A stretch of 64,000 nucleotides of DNA from UBA668 sp040081465 (lineage in GTDB: Bacteria > Actinomycetota > Acidimicrobiia > Acidimicrobiales > Ilumatobacteraceae). Positions 42,860 to 52,473 of the stretch are shown here, piece after piece. Position 1 is the first letter of the stretch, and every line of letters begins with the position of its first letter. The translations under genes were made by a program, and so were the position numbers. The notes below the pieces were generated by a model. That model worked only from the letters and a program-made list of their open reading frames with translations. It had not been told where the DNA came from and ran no database searches. Location of the stretch: NCBI GenBank assembly GCA_040081465.1, contig JBEBGL010000002.1:248001-312000 (forward strand), read 5' to 3'.

Positions 42860-43485
42860 TGAGTGACTTCGAAGATCCGGAACTCGCACGTGTACTCGGA
42901 CGAGCAGGTGGTGAATTCCCCAACGTCAACGTCGCGTACGAGCGCTTGCAGGTGCGAGTTCGCCGTGCTCGGCGTCGCCGCGCCACCGTTGTCGGCAGCG
43001 CCACGTGTGGGCTACTCCTCGCGACCGCATTCTTGGTGGCCAATCGATCGAGCAACTCACCTGACGTACAGCCGAGCGATCGAGAGACATTCAACGGCTC
43101 GGTGCCCGACGACACTGTCAACGGCTCGGTGCCCGACGACACTGTCGCCGACTCGGCACCCGACACCACGGTAGGGAACACGAGCGACAACACGACGAAT
43201 GACAGCAACGGTAGCGGCAACCCGGCGAGCTCCACGCCGACCACGCTCGCGTCGCCCGTCACGAGGGTTTTCGCCGGCGAGGGTGGAACCATCACAGTCC
43301 GACTACAGGGCAACAATCTCACGCTCGTCTCATACGCCGCGGCCAGCGGGTTCTCTGTCGAAGTTCAGCATTCATCGGGCGACCGAGTGGAAGTTCGCTT
43401 CGAGTCAACAAGCCACGAGACCCGCATTCGGATAGACCTCGAGAATGGCGCGATGGACCCGTCCGTAGAAGAACAAGACAACTGA
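42859..43485 (+). CDS. Single-pass membrane protein, probable anti-sigma partner
   Basis: 208 residues: a cytoplasmic N-terminus of ~45 (with a very basic VRRARRRRATV), one helix (VGSATCGLLLATAFLVA), an Asp/Ser/Thr-rich linker with two tandem NGSVPDDTV units, and an extracytoplasmic domain (~140-208). I see no HxxxCxxC zinc motif, so it is not a standard ZAS anti-sigma; the role rests on co-transcription with the sigma factor and topology. No other assignment is evident. Confidence 0.75.
   Translation: MSDFEDPELARVLGRAGGEFPNVNVAYERLQVRVRRARRRRATVVGSATCGLLLATAFLVANRSSNSPDVQPSDRETFNGSVPDDTVNGSVPDDTVADSAPDTTVGNTSDNTTNDSNGSGNPASSTPTTLASPVTRVFAGEGGTITVRLQGNNLTLVSYAAASGFSVEVQHSSGDRVEVRFESTSHETRIRIDLENGAMDPSVEEQDN
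43093..43146 (+). repeat. 27-bp perfect tandem duplication in the linker
   Basis: Two identical 27-bp units (43093-43119 and 43120-43146) encoding NGSVPDDTV twice; a third, diverged unit follows (ADSAPDTTV). In frame, so copy number could vary without breaking the gene. Confidence 0.9.
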
Positions 43486-43621
43486 CGCGCACTTCCTGAA
43501 CGTCGATAGCTCAATCCCTGACTCGACAGACTGGCTCCGGTCACGGTGGCGACGACGACTGACACGAGTCGCGTGATCAGCGACGGCGACCAGTCCGTGG
43601 TTGCTCCTCCATACTGAGCGA

Positions 43622-44284
43622 GTGACGACGGACTGGAACCCGGTGCTGCGCGGCGAATTTGCCAAGCCGTACTGGCAACAGCTGCAGGCCTTCGTTGCCG
43701 ACCAACGGGCCCGTTACACGGTGTTCCCTCCCGAACCTCAGGTTTTCGCCGCGCTACACCTCACTCCCTACACCGATACGCGGGTCGTCATCCTTGGGCA
43801 AGACCCGTACCACGGCCCGCGCCAGGCGCACGGCTTGTGTTTCTCAGTTCATCGCGGCGTTCCGATTCCGCCGTCGCTGACCAACATCTACAAAGAGCTG
43901 CAATCAGATCTGGGCATAACGCCACCGGCGCACGGCAACCTCGAATCGTGGGCGCGCCAAGGCGTGCTGCTTCTCAACACCACACTCACCGTGCGCGCCG
44001 GTCAGGCTGCGTCGCACCACGGGCACGGTTGGGAGACGTTCACCGACGAGGTGCTGCGCATCGTCAACGCCAAGCCGCAGCGTGTCGTGTTTCTGTTGTG
44101 GGGCAGCAACGCCCGCAAGAAGAAGTCGTTGATCGACTTGTCGCGTCACGTCGTCATCGAGTCGGCGCACCCTTCACCGCTGAGCGCGCACAACGGATTC
44201 TTCGGCAGCCGCCCGTTTAGTCGCACCAACACCGCGCTACTAGAGGCCGGTCTAAAACCAATCGATTGGACGATCCCCGACTAG
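43622..44284 (+). CDS. ung: Uracil-DNA glycosylase
   Basis: 220 residues, family 1 UDG. Catalytic water-activating motif GQDPYHGPRQAHGLCFSV (Asp in GQDPYHG, ~60) and the DNA-intercalation loop HPSPLSAHNGFFGSRPFS (~186-203) are both intact. Removes uracil from DNA. I prefer GTG 43622 (VTTDWNP); a TTG 21 bp upstream is possible. The 136 bp before it hold no gene. Converges on the transporter operon with a 4-bp gap. Confidence 0.96.
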   Translation: MTTDWNPVLRGEFAKPYWQQLQAFVADQRARYTVFPPEPQVFAALHLTPYTDTRVVILGQDPYHGPRQAHGLCFSVHRGVPIPPSLTNIYKELQSDLGITPPAHGNLESWARQGVLLLNTTLTVRAGQAASHHGHGWETFTDEVLRIVNAKPQRVVFLLWGSNARKKKSLIDLSRHVVIESAHPSPLSAHNGFFGSRPFSRTNTALLEAGLKPIDWTIPD

Positions 44285-44288
44285 TACT

Positions 44289-46055
44289 TCAGCTGGCGGG
44301 GCTTGGGTAATCGCCGCGTTCTTCAGCTGCGGGTGCGGTGTCGTAGATCGCTACTGCACCGTCAGGCAAGAACAGCTTCTCTTCCGTCGGCCATTCGCCG
44401 GGAAGGAAGCGCTTGCCACCGTCGACGTACTGGTACATGCCGGTGCCCTCCCTGCGAATCTCGTCGAGCCCCGTCGCCGTCGCATCCCACCAGAACACCG
44501 TCGCGTCATCCGTGCCTTGGTAGTCGGCGATGCCACCCCAATAGCCCTTGTCGCCGTATGTGAGAAACGGCTGACTAATCGCCTGAATCGTTCCTGGCGA
44601 AGCGAACAGCGCATCGCGGAAATTCTCCGCGGTCAGATTCGGCCCCGTGTACTGCAGCACTGCGAAGAAAAGCGCCGGATAGACCGCGAACACGCCGATG
44701 GTGTCGTCGGCAGGCGGCTCGACGCCGGTGAACCACACGTAGTTCGCGAATGCTCCGGCGTTCAGCGGATTGCTTCGTGCCGCGAGTTGCGTGACGCCGA
44801 AGGCGTGCTGCCACTGCTCTTGGTCGTACGTACGAGCAAAGGCGGTGACATCGACGAGTGTGCTCGCGGCGACAATCCACTCAGGAAAGTACTCCTGAGC
44901 AGTCGCTTCCTGCGTCAGGGATTGCGGCGTTATCGGATCACCGTTGAACACGATTGTTGTCACACCTGCAGATTTCATGCGATTGATCACGAGAGCCGCT
45001 GTCTGCTGAATCGTGAACGGATCGAGTGCGTAGGCGACCACCTCGGCGAACGGCGCGCCAAGTGATTCCATCTCCGCGGCCATGCGATCGGCGAGCTCCT
45101 TCGGAGAAGCGCTACCACCCTGATCGATATAGACGTAGCCGAATACGCGTGGCGAATCTTTGACTGCATCACCGCCGTATTCCGCGTTCTTACCAACTAT
45201 CTGCTTCTGCAGGAATTCCAGCACGTGGGTTTGCTTCTGAATCGCGCTGCCATCGAGACCGAACAAGTACGGGTCACGGTCACTGAAGAACTCGGCCGGC
45301 TCGGATGGGGTACAGCCGATGCAGACGATTTCTCGCGCCGCCAACTCGTCCGCGAATGCGCTCGTGAAGTCGGGGCCGTTCAATACCGCGAACGGGTGGA
45401 ACTGTTCAGCTATTGCGGCCGCATCGGCGCGGGCAACAGTGTCGTCGTCGGATTCACCTGTGGCCTCGTACGTGACCAGATTGATCGTGCGGCCGTAGAG
45501 CTCGTAGTACGTCTCGTAGTAACGCACTATCTCGGCCATCGTTGCAAACTGATCTTGGTTCGTGTCGTCGACCGCAATCGCACTGGTGATGTAGTTCGTG
45601 ATTAGGTCGGTTTCCTTGCCCTCGTAATAGACGATGGTGATTTCATCGGCCGTAACGCCAGAAGCCGTCGCGCCTCCGTTATCGCCCTCGAACGGCGCGT
45701 AGCAGTCCGAGCGGAAGTAATCAGGCACCGCGATGCGCCCCGTTGTCGTGTCGCAGCGCTCGCCCCAGTCGATCGAATCGGCGATTCCCTGCTCGACAGC
45801 TTGCGAGTAACTAAGCGGGTACGTGATACCGCCCGGCTCGGTGTCGCCCGTCGTCGTGTCGGTTGCACCGGTATCGCCAGTGGTGCTGTCGACCACGGTG
45901 GTGACAACGGTGTCGGCCGTGTCGGTGTCGTCGGAATCCTGGGTTGCGACCAGTACTCCTCCGCCAACGGCGACAACGGCAATGACGCCAACGATTGGCC
46001 CCCACCGCTTCATCTGACGGTTGCCAGTTGTTCCCGAGCTGCTTGCAGGCTCCAC
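44289..46055 (-). CDS. Branched-chain-amino-acid-type ABC substrate-binding protein, membrane-anchored
   Basis: 588 residues, longer than usual LivK (~370-400). Starts GTG 46055 behind AGGGGG. One N-terminal helix (GPIVGVIAVVAVGGGVLVA) without a lipobox Cys, then an Asp/Thr-rich linker, then a type I periplasmic-binding fold (GVTADEITIVYYEGKE, VLNGPDFTSAFADELAAREI, FVYIDQGGSASPKELADRM in pieces). It may be held by an uncleaved helix rather than lipid. Last of three genes on this strand with the ATPase and permease fusions; substrate could be an amino acid, urea or acyl compound. Confidence 0.85.
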   Translation of the reverse strand: MEPASSSGTTGNRQMKRWGPIVGVIAVVAVGGGVLVATQDSDDTDTADTVVTTVVDSTTGDTGATDTTTGDTEPGGITYPLSYSQAVEQGIADSIDWGERCDTTTGRIAVPDYFRSDCYAPFEGDNGGATASGVTADEITIVYYEGKETDLITNYITSAIAVDDTNQDQFATMAEIVRYYETYYELYGRTINLVTYEATGESDDDTVARADAAAIAEQFHPFAVLNGPDFTSAFADELAAREIVCIGCTPSEPAEFFSDRDPYLFGLDGSAIQKQTHVLEFLQKQIVGKNAEYGGDAVKDSPRVFGYVYIDQGGSASPKELADRMAAEMESLGAPFAEVVAYALDPFTIQQTAALVINRMKSAGVTTIVFNGDPITPQSLTQEATAQEYFPEWIVAASTLVDVTAFARTYDQEQWQHAFGVTQLAARSNPLNAGAFANYVWFTGVEPPADDTIGVFAVYPALFFAVLQYTGPNLTAENFRDALFASPGTIQAISQPFLTYGDKGYWGGIADYQGTDDATVFWWDATATGLDEIRREGTGMYQYVDGGKRFLPGEWPTEEKLFLPDGAVAIYDTAPAAEERGDYPSPAS

Positions 46056-46070
46056 TTCATCCCCCTGTCG

Positions 46071-49001
46071 TTAGATGGAGCCGCTGCGCTGACGCGCTGC
46101 GACGTTGTTCCCCAGGTAGCTCTCTATCACGTCCGGATGGGCCAGTACGTCGGCCGGCAAGCCACTCGTGAGCACGGCACCTTGATCGAGCGCAATCACT
46201 CGATCGCTAACCGCCGAAATCAGCGGGATGTCGTGCTCGATGACCAGCAGGCTGGCACCCATTTCGTCGCGTAGTCGCTGCAGCACCGGCGCCAATGCTT
46301 CGACTTCGCGCTGGGCGATTCCACTGGATGGTTCATCGAGCAAGACCAAAACCGGCCGATGCGCCGCGATGCACGCAAGATCGACAACGCGCCGGGTGCC
46401 GGTGCTGAGCTCGCGCACGAACGTGTTGCGGTATTCACCTAGGTGCATCAGCTCGATCAGCTCGCCGACGCGCACAGACGTGCGTTCCTCATCGTCGAAC
46501 ACCGCTGGTAGCCGCAAAGCTGCGGCCAGCGCACTGCGACTCTCGACCCACCGTTCGAGCGCGACAGCCAGCGTGTCGGTAACGGTCATGTCGGGAAAGA
46601 GGCGTGCGTCTTGGAAACTGCGGCCGAGGCCACCTGCGGCGCGCTTGCTTGCACCGAGTTCAGTGATGTCGTTGCCTTGAAACTCGATAAACCCCGAATC
46701 GACAGGTACAAAGCCGCTAATGAGATCGAAGATCGTGGTCTTGCCCGCACCGTTAGGCCCGATCATGCCGACGATTTCGCGCGTGCCGACTTCGAACGAT
46801 GCTTGGCTGACGGCTCGATTACCGCCGAACGAACGCGAGACGTCAACGACGCGAAGCACCGGCGTCGTTGTTGACGGTGCCGACGATTCTGGGGCGGGGT
46901 TTGTAGATGTCGGAGTGTTGTCTGCGAGGAATACCGAACGCAGCAGATCGGTGCGTCCGAGCAACTCGGACGTAGGACCGCTGAAGCGAATCGTGCCGCG
47001 CTCCATGAAGTACGCGGTGTCGGCCACCGTCAGCGCCACGTTGAAGCTCTGCTCGACGAGAATCACAGCGGTGCCTTCGGCAGCGATTCGTTGCACGAGC
47101 GGCAGGATCTGACCGATCACCACCGGCGCCAAGCCCAGAGAGAGTTCGTCGATCAGCAGCACGCGCGGCTTCGCGACGAACGCCATACCCAGCGCCAACA
47201 TCTGTTGCTGGCCACCGCTGAGGTCGCCTGCCGATCGCAAGAAGCGATCGCGAAGCACTGGAAACATCTCGAGCACGTCTTCGACAGACTGATTGCGCGC
47301 AACGGGTTCGTGTCGGCGCGTCCAGCCGGCGAGTTGCAGATTCTCCTGCACCGTCAACCCACCAAACACGCCTTGGCCACCGGGCATCTGACTGATGCCG
47401 AGTACCGCGATTTCGTTCGGTGGCGCGTGCGTGATGTCTCTGCCGTCGAGCACGATCGCACCACTGTCGGCTTCGACAACACCGCTGATCGCCTTCAGCA
47501 ATGTGCTCTTCCCGGCGCCGTTGGTTCCAAGCAGCGCAACGATCTGGCCTTCTTTCAGATCGAGGTCGACGTCGAACAGAACTTGTCTGCCGTCGTAACC
47601 CGCGTTCACACCGCGCAACAACAGCAGGTCTGCTTCGCCTCGGCGGCGCTGATACAGCGCCTCGCTGCGCGCGGCCGACGACTTCCAAACCGACGCGATG
47701 TCGCGGCCGATCGTCTTCTCCGCGGAACCGAGAATCAAACTGCCGACGATGAACAGCGGCACCAGCGTGAGCATGCCCCAGCGAATTCCGATGTGACTAC
47801 TGATCCACCCAATCAACGGCAATATCAGCAGGCCGGGAATCACCCACAGCGATGCAACCGAGAAGCCGGTCGCGCGAGCGCGGGCCGGGATCGCCAGTGA
47901 GAGAGCAACCAGAATGCCAGGCCCGACGATCGCCAGCGTCGCTGAGATCAAACAGTTCAACGCGACCGCGACCACAATGTTTGGTGCCAAGGCGAAGCCG
48001 ATCGCCGCCACCGACGTCAACAGCGCCACGCGCGCGACAAAGCGAATCAGCGCGGCCATGTCAGTCATGAATCGCTTGGTGATGTAGCGCGTGCCAACAA
48101 CGAGGCCGACCAACTGAAACGGCTCGGCGATCGCCGCTGCAACACCGCGGCCGCGCTCGTCGAGATTGAACTGGTCCTCGTAGAGCAGCGAGGCCAACAC
48201 TACGAAACCGATTAGTGCGGTCGCGAGGAACGGCAGGCTCCACCAAAGTCGCTGCAGGGTGGGGATCTTCTGCACCGTTCGCCAACTCTCGGCGAACGAT
48301 GGCACCACTTCCTCAGTGTTGGCGACGTCGTCGCTGGAACCCATCGCGGCGCGTTCCCACTTACCGCGCACCGGCTCGTGCATTCGAAACGCGAGCACCG
48401 CGAAGATGACGGTCGGGATGACGAACACAACGAAGGGCACTCGCCAGTCGAAACTGTAAGCCAGCAGGCCAGCGACGAGCGGACCGACGAACGCGCCGAT
48501 GGCGTTCGCCGCGCGATGCGTGCTGAACACCTTGCTGCGCGTTTCGATCGGGTAATAGTCGGCGAGCAACGAGTTGTGAGTCGGGTCGATTACCGCTTTA
48601 CCAATGCTGCTACCGCTACGAGCGATCGTCAGAATCACAATCCCGGTCGCGAGGCCGGTCATGCCGCTGAAGAACGCCCACACCATCGCGCCGGCGATTG
48701 CCAACGGCACGCGCTTGCTGCGGTCGGCGTACTGCGCGATCGGAACCTGCAGCGCCAGCGAGGCGACGGATGCAAGTGCAACGAGAGTCAGCACTTTGGT
48801 GTTGTCGAGATTGAAGTGATCGCGAATGTTCGGCAGCAGGATGGCGAAGGCGGTGCGGTCCAACTCGTCGACCGCGTTGAGACCGAACAGCACGACAAGC
48901 GGAAACGCGGACTCGCCACCACAGACGCCACGCAGCCACTCCATTGGATGCGCCACGTGGCTCATGAAACGACGGACGAGGCTTGGTTGGTCGGTGCTCA
49001 T
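46071..49001 (-). CDS. MFS transporter fused to two LivF/LivG-type ABC ATPases
   Basis: 976 residues in one frame. ~20-430: MFS-like, twelve-helix permease (NAVDELDRTAFAILLPNIRD, DRSKRVPLAIAGAMVW). ~455-690: LivF-like ATPase, Walker A GTNGAGKST (~492), signature LSGGQQQ (~594), Walker B LLIDELSLGLAP. ~715-960: LivG-like ATPase, Walker A GPNGAGKTT (~748), degenerate signature LSTGTRR, Walker B LVLLDEPSSGIA. A Pro/Ser/Thr linker (~695-713) joins the ATPases. The next gene overlaps (ATGA) and encodes fused LivH-LivM. So three genes hold all five Liv functions plus an MFS domain. Stop and frame are continuous, so this is not a misassembled join. Confidence 0.88.
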   Translation of the reverse strand: MSTDQPSLVRRFMSHVAHPMEWLRGVCGGESAFPLVVLFGLNAVDELDRTAFAILLPNIRDHFNLDNTKVLTLVALASVASLALQVPIAQYADRSKRVPLAIAGAMVWAFFSGMTGLATGIVILTIARSGSSIGKAVIDPTHNSLLADYYPIETRSKVFSTHRAANAIGAFVGPLVAGLLAYSFDWRVPFVVFVIPTVIFAVLAFRMHEPVRGKWERAAMGSSDDVANTEEVVPSFAESWRTVQKIPTLQRLWWSLPFLATALIGFVVLASLLYEDQFNLDERGRGVAAAIAEPFQLVGLVVGTRYITKRFMTDMAALIRFVARVALLTSVAAIGFALAPNIVVAVALNCLISATLAIVGPGILVALSLAIPARARATGFSVASLWVIPGLLILPLIGWISSHIGIRWGMLTLVPLFIVGSLILGSAEKTIGRDIASVWKSSAARSEALYQRRRGEADLLLLRGVNAGYDGRQVLFDVDLDLKEGQIVALLGTNGAGKSTLLKAISGVVEADSGAIVLDGRDITHAPPNEIAVLGISQMPGGQGVFGGLTVQENLQLAGWTRRHEPVARNQSVEDVLEMFPVLRDRFLRSAGDLSGGQQQMLALGMAFVAKPRVLLIDELSLGLAPVVIGQILPLVQRIAAEGTAVILVEQSFNVALTVADTAYFMERGTIRFSGPTSELLGRTDLLRSVFLADNTPTSTNPAPESSAPSTTTPVLRVVDVSRSFGGNRAVSQASFEVGTREIVGMIGPNGAGKTTIFDLISGFVPVDSGFIEFQGNDITELGASKRAAGGLGRSFQDARLFPDMTVTDTLAVALERWVESRSALAAALRLPAVFDDEERTSVRVGELIELMHLGEYRNTFVRELSTGTRRVVDLACIAAHRPVLVLLDEPSSGIAQREVEALAPVLQRLRDEMGASLLVIEHDIPLISAVSDRVIALDQGAVLTSGLPADVLAHPDVIESYLGNNVAARQRSGSI

Positions 49002-51076
49002 GTCGCGTCGCTCTCAACAACATCGAGTTTCACGGCATGCGCCTCGTCGACCCGTGTGCCCGTGATCAGTCGCACCACGACATCACGAAGTTTCACCCAC
49101 AGGCTGCCGAGACCGCCTGGCAGGATCAGCAGCACCAACAGGACGCCTCCACCGGTCGACAGCAGTTGCCAGATCTGATCATTGATGAACCAGCGCGTGC
49201 CGCGCAGGTAGAGCGCGCCGAGCAACGCACCGCCGAGTGAGCCAAGGCCCCCGATCACGGCGGTGATGAAGACGCTGAAACCTTCGCCCGTGTTGTAGCT
49301 CGTGACATTGAAGGCTTGGTTGAGGTGCGTATACAACGCCCCACCGACACCCGCCACGAAACCGGAGATGACAAACGCGGTCAGCTTGGCTCGTACTACA
49401 TCGACCGAGAAGCTCTGCGCAGCGCGTTCGTTTTCTCGCACGGCGATGATTACGCGCCCCGTACGCGAGCGACGTACTCCTCGCAGGCCCAGATAGATGA
49501 GTGTTCCGACCACTGCGGAATAGGCGTAGTAGCGAGTCGGTGTGTTGATGCTGAACCGTCCGAATAGCGGTAGCCGTTCGAAGCGTTGCTCCGGGGCGGG
49601 GAACCAGCCAAAGAAGCGACCATTCAACAACCACGCTTCAGTAGCTAGTGCAAACGCGAACGTCGTGACCGCGAGGTAGAGGCCGCGCAGTCGCAGCGCG
49701 GGCACGCCGACTGCAAATGCGGCGACCGCGCCGGCCACACCACCGGCCAGCAGCCCAACCGTTAGGTCCACGTTCCACCGCGAGGTCAGGGTCGCGCTCG
49801 TTGCGGCACCGATGCCAACGATTGCCATCTGCCCGAAGGACACCTGACCTGCCCACCCTGTGAGGACGACCATCGACATCCCAATGATTGCGAATGCGAT
49901 CACGGCCGATGCCTTGATCACGTAGTCCACGCGAAGCACGGTAGGAACGAGCACAACGGCAACTGCACATAGCGCCAACAACGAGTAGCGCAAAGTGGTT
50001 ACCCAAGTGTTCGCGGCCAAGTGCCGCGGTAGTTCGCGAACTTCCTCGGCACCGCGCCAACTGCTCGTTGCATCAATGTCGCGGCGATTGGAACTGGCTC
50101 GCTGCGCAAGCAGAGCGACAAACATTGCTGCCGCCATGATTGGATATGCCACGAAGGGTGTATCTGAGTTGCTCTGCACGCCGAACTCGAGCAGTCGCAA
50201 CACGATCGCGGCGAGGGCGATCACAACCAGGTTCTCCATACGACCGATCACCATGGCGGCCAGCGCTATGAGGAACGTGGGTAGGCCTTCGGCAAATCCG
50301 ATGGGCACACCGGTGATCCCACTTCGGAGAAACAGCGCCACAAACGCGAGGACGGCAGCCAACATCCACACGACGGTGTTCAGGCGGCTGACAGGAATGC
50401 CCAACATCGCGGCGCGGTCGCTACGTTCCGCCGACGCTCGTATGGCCGTGCCCAGCTGACTGCGATTCAAGAACCAACCAACGAACAACAGTGCAAGCGG
50501 CGCAACGATCATGGCGATGATGTCGTTTCCGCCCAGAATGAACTTGCTCGAGTCGGGATTCCACGGCGGCCAACTCGTCGACAGTGTGAGTTTCCAATCA
50601 ACCGGCGAGACGATCCGCTTGCTTCCCAGGTTCTGCCCCCACCAGCGCGGTACAAGGATTCCCAGCACCAGCAACAGCTGGGCAATTCCGAGCGTTGCCA
50701 CCATCATCACCATGCGCGGCGAATTTCGGAATCGACGAATGATCGCCATCTCGACAACTAGGCCGAGCACCAGCGACAACAACAGCCCGGCACCGAGAGC
50801 AACAAGGTATGGCCAGTTCCAAAACAGAATGAACGCGGCCGCGAACCCGACGGGCACAGAACCCATGTCGGCTTGCGCGAAGTTGACGACCCGATTGGCC
50901 CGATAGATGAGTGCCATCCCGATCGCGAGCATCGCGGCGAGCAAACCGAGCACCAATCCGCGGGTCCACACGCCCAACGGCATCCCGAAGAAGAACAGTT
51001 GAATCGCGAGCAGTGCGGCGATCGTTGGCGCGGCAACCACGATCACGTCGTTGCGCTTACCCACCGCTCTCCCCAC
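48998..51076 (-). CDS. Fused LivH-LivM permease of a branched-chain-amino-acid-type ABC transporter
   Basis: 692 residues. ~20-320: LivH-like half (ALIYRANRVVNFAQADMGSV, which is the family's conserved segment). ~370-665: LivM-like half (GWAGQVSFGQMAIVGIGAA, ITAVIGGLGSLGGALLGALY). Each has the conserved coupling-helix region. One polypeptide thus supplies the two permeases. Overlaps the MFS-ATPase gene by 4 bp (ATGA). First gene of the operon; starts at 51076. Confidence 0.9.
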   Translation of the reverse strand: MGRAVGKRNDVIVVAAPTIAALLAIQLFFFGMPLGVWTRGLVLGLLAAMLAIGMALIYRANRVVNFAQADMGSVPVGFAAAFILFWNWPYLVALGAGLLLSLVLGLVVEMAIIRRFRNSPRMVMMVATLGIAQLLLVLGILVPRWWGQNLGSKRIVSPVDWKLTLSTSWPPWNPDSSKFILGGNDIIAMIVAPLALLFVGWFLNRSQLGTAIRASAERSDRAAMLGIPVSRLNTVVWMLAAVLAFVALFLRSGITGVPIGFAEGLPTFLIALAAMVIGRMENLVVIALAAIVLRLLEFGVQSNSDTPFVAYPIMAAAMFVALLAQRASSNRRDIDATSSWRGAEEVRELPRHLAANTWVTTLRYSLLALCAVAVVLVPTVLRVDYVIKASAVIAFAIIGMSMVVLTGWAGQVSFGQMAIVGIGAATSATLTSRWNVDLTVGLLAGGVAGAVAAFAVGVPALRLRGLYLAVTTFAFALATEAWLLNGRFFGWFPAPEQRFERLPLFGRFSINTPTRYYAYSAVVGTLIYLGLRGVRRSRTGRVIIAVRENERAAQSFSVDVVRAKLTAFVISGFVAGVGGALYTHLNQAFNVTSYNTGEGFSVFITAVIGGLGSLGGALLGALYLRGTRWFINDQIWQLLSTGGGVLLVLLILPGGLGSLWVKLRDVVVRLITGTRVDEAHAVKLDVVESDAT

Positions 51077-51103
51077 GGCGCCGACGGTACATGGTCCGTT
51101 GCG

Positions 51104-51838
51104 CTACGACAGACCCGGGTGCAGCGCGGCCAACGTCGGTGGCAGTTCCGCCCCTGAGCTGGTGCACAACACGTCGCGATCGGTGACGGCGAAGTCGTGC
51201 TCGAGCAACCATCCGGCCAGCGGGTGCTGCTCGGGTACATAGATCGTCACCTTTGTACCCGCGTCGAAAGCGCGCAGAACTTGGCGGCACTCGTCGATCG
51301 CGCTCGGAGCGTCGAGTCGAAGCACGTCTACCTCGCCGTCGGTGACCGAAACGACGGAGTTTGCAGTCACCAACGCGCCCTGGTTCGCGAAGTGGCTGAC
51401 GAGATCGTCGCGGCCGTGTGTCCATGCTGCTGGCAGCAACGGCGATCCACCGCCGAGTGCCGTGCCGGACAGGTACAGCATCCGACCGCGCGCCACCAGT
51501 CCCACTCGTCGATAGGCAGCGAGCGCACCTGGGTGCTGCGCGCTGAACGTCATGCACCGTGGCCGACCACTCAACAGTTCTGCGAGTAGACGACCGCCAA
51601 CGCCCTTCCCGCGCGCCGCGTTGGCCACGAACAGATCGGTCACCATTGCAACCTCGCCAGCCATCACGGTGCCCGCGAAACCGACTACCTCGCCGTCAGT
51701 CGTCGAACACAGCAACCGACCAGCGCTAGCGACGAACGACAGGTAGCGCGAGTCACAATCGTTGAAGTCGCCCTCGGCCGCGATCTGCATCAAGCGCGCA
51801 TGATCGTCGGCGACGACCGGTCGAATTGCTGACTCCAT
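51104..51838 (-). CDS. GNAT-family N-acetyltransferase
   Basis: 244 residues. Acetyl-CoA site: VTDLFVANAARGKGVGGRLL (~63-82), preceded by EVVGFAGTVMAGEV. After the GNAT fold (~1-135) a second region (~140-244) looks like a degenerate repeat of the fold (ALVTANSVVSVTDGEVDVLR, RAFDAGTKVTIYVPEQ). Substrate unknown. Start ATG 51838; a longer frame to 51880 is less likely. Its stop is 27 bp upstream of the permease fusion start, so it could share that operon's transcript. Confidence 0.85.
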   Translation of the reverse strand: MESAIRPVVADDHARLMQIAAEGDFNDCDSRYLSFVASAGRLLCSTTDGEVVGFAGTVMAGEVAMVTDLFVANAARGKGVGGRLLAELLSGRPRCMTFSAQHPGALAAYRRVGLVARGRMLYLSGTALGGGSPLLPAAWTHGRDDLVSHFANQGALVTANSVVSVTDGEVDVLRLDAPSAIDECRQVLRAFDAGTKVTIYVPEQHPLAGWLLEHDFAVTDRDVLCTSSGAELPPTLAALHPGLS

Positions 51839-51900
51839 AAATCCAGCTTGCCAGGGATGACGGGGCCGACGTCCGTTCAAATGGCAGGCTGGTACACATC

Positions 51901-52473
51901 ATGATTCGTCGTTGCCTGCTCTTAAGCGCACTGTTCGTTGGGCTCGCGTGCTCGAGCAACAACAGGACATACAGCGGGTTGATCACGATGCCTGCATCGA
52001 CCACCACGACCGACGCCGTCACCACCACCGAGCGGGCAACTACGTCGAGCTCGAGCACAACATCGACAACTACGACAATGCCATTCCCGACCACAACCAC
52101 ATTGCCGCTCAGTACCGCGGGTGGTGTCGTCAAGGTCGCGAACGCGACCGACATTGACGAAGCGGCGCAGCGACTAACCGACGAGTTCGCCGCGCTTGGT
52201 TTTGCGGTGGCCGAACCAACAAACGGCGCGGGCAAGGACGAAGAACTTGCGGTGAGCAAGATTTACGTCAAGGACGGCAGTGAAGCCATTGCCGCCTCAG
52301 TCAGTTACTTGATGGGTGGCGTTGAGATGTTGCGTATGACGACGCCGGCGTGGATATTCGGGGGCACCGCTGCGCTCGGCGACACGACAGTGCTCGTGAT
52401 GCTTGGCAGCGACCTGGCCACTACCCCACTGCAGGTGATGCGCCTTGAGCCTGGGCGACAGGGGCCGGACTGA
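51901..52473 (+). CDS. Lipoprotein with LytR_C-like domain
   Basis: 190 residues. Lipobox LLLSALFVGLACSS (Cys ~17), a ~45-residue Thr/Ser stretch, then a domain (~75-190) starting VVKVANATDIDEAAQRLTDE and continuing LGFAVAEPTNG, the pattern of the LytR_C (LytR/CpsA/Psr C-terminal) domain, with GGTAALGDTTVLVMLGSDLA at the end. Probably bound on the outer membrane face and linked to the cell wall. The stop overlaps the YihY gene by one base (TGATG). Confidence 0.82.
   Translation: MIRRCLLLSALFVGLACSSNNRTYSGLITMPASTTTTDAVTTTERATTSSSSTTSTTTTMPFPTTTTLPLSTAGGVVKVANATDIDEAAQRLTDEFAALGFAVAEPTNGAGKDEELAVSKIYVKDGSEAIAASVSYLMGGVEMLRMTTPAWIFGGTAALGDTTVLVMLGSDLATTPLQVMRLEPGRQGPD

Noticed and set aside
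46071..49001. Assembly or frame error joining an MFS gene to ABC genes
   Set aside because: The frame is continuous with no stop, and a Pro/Ser/Thr linker separates domains as in true fusions; I keep it as a genuine fusion, to be confirmed in relatives.
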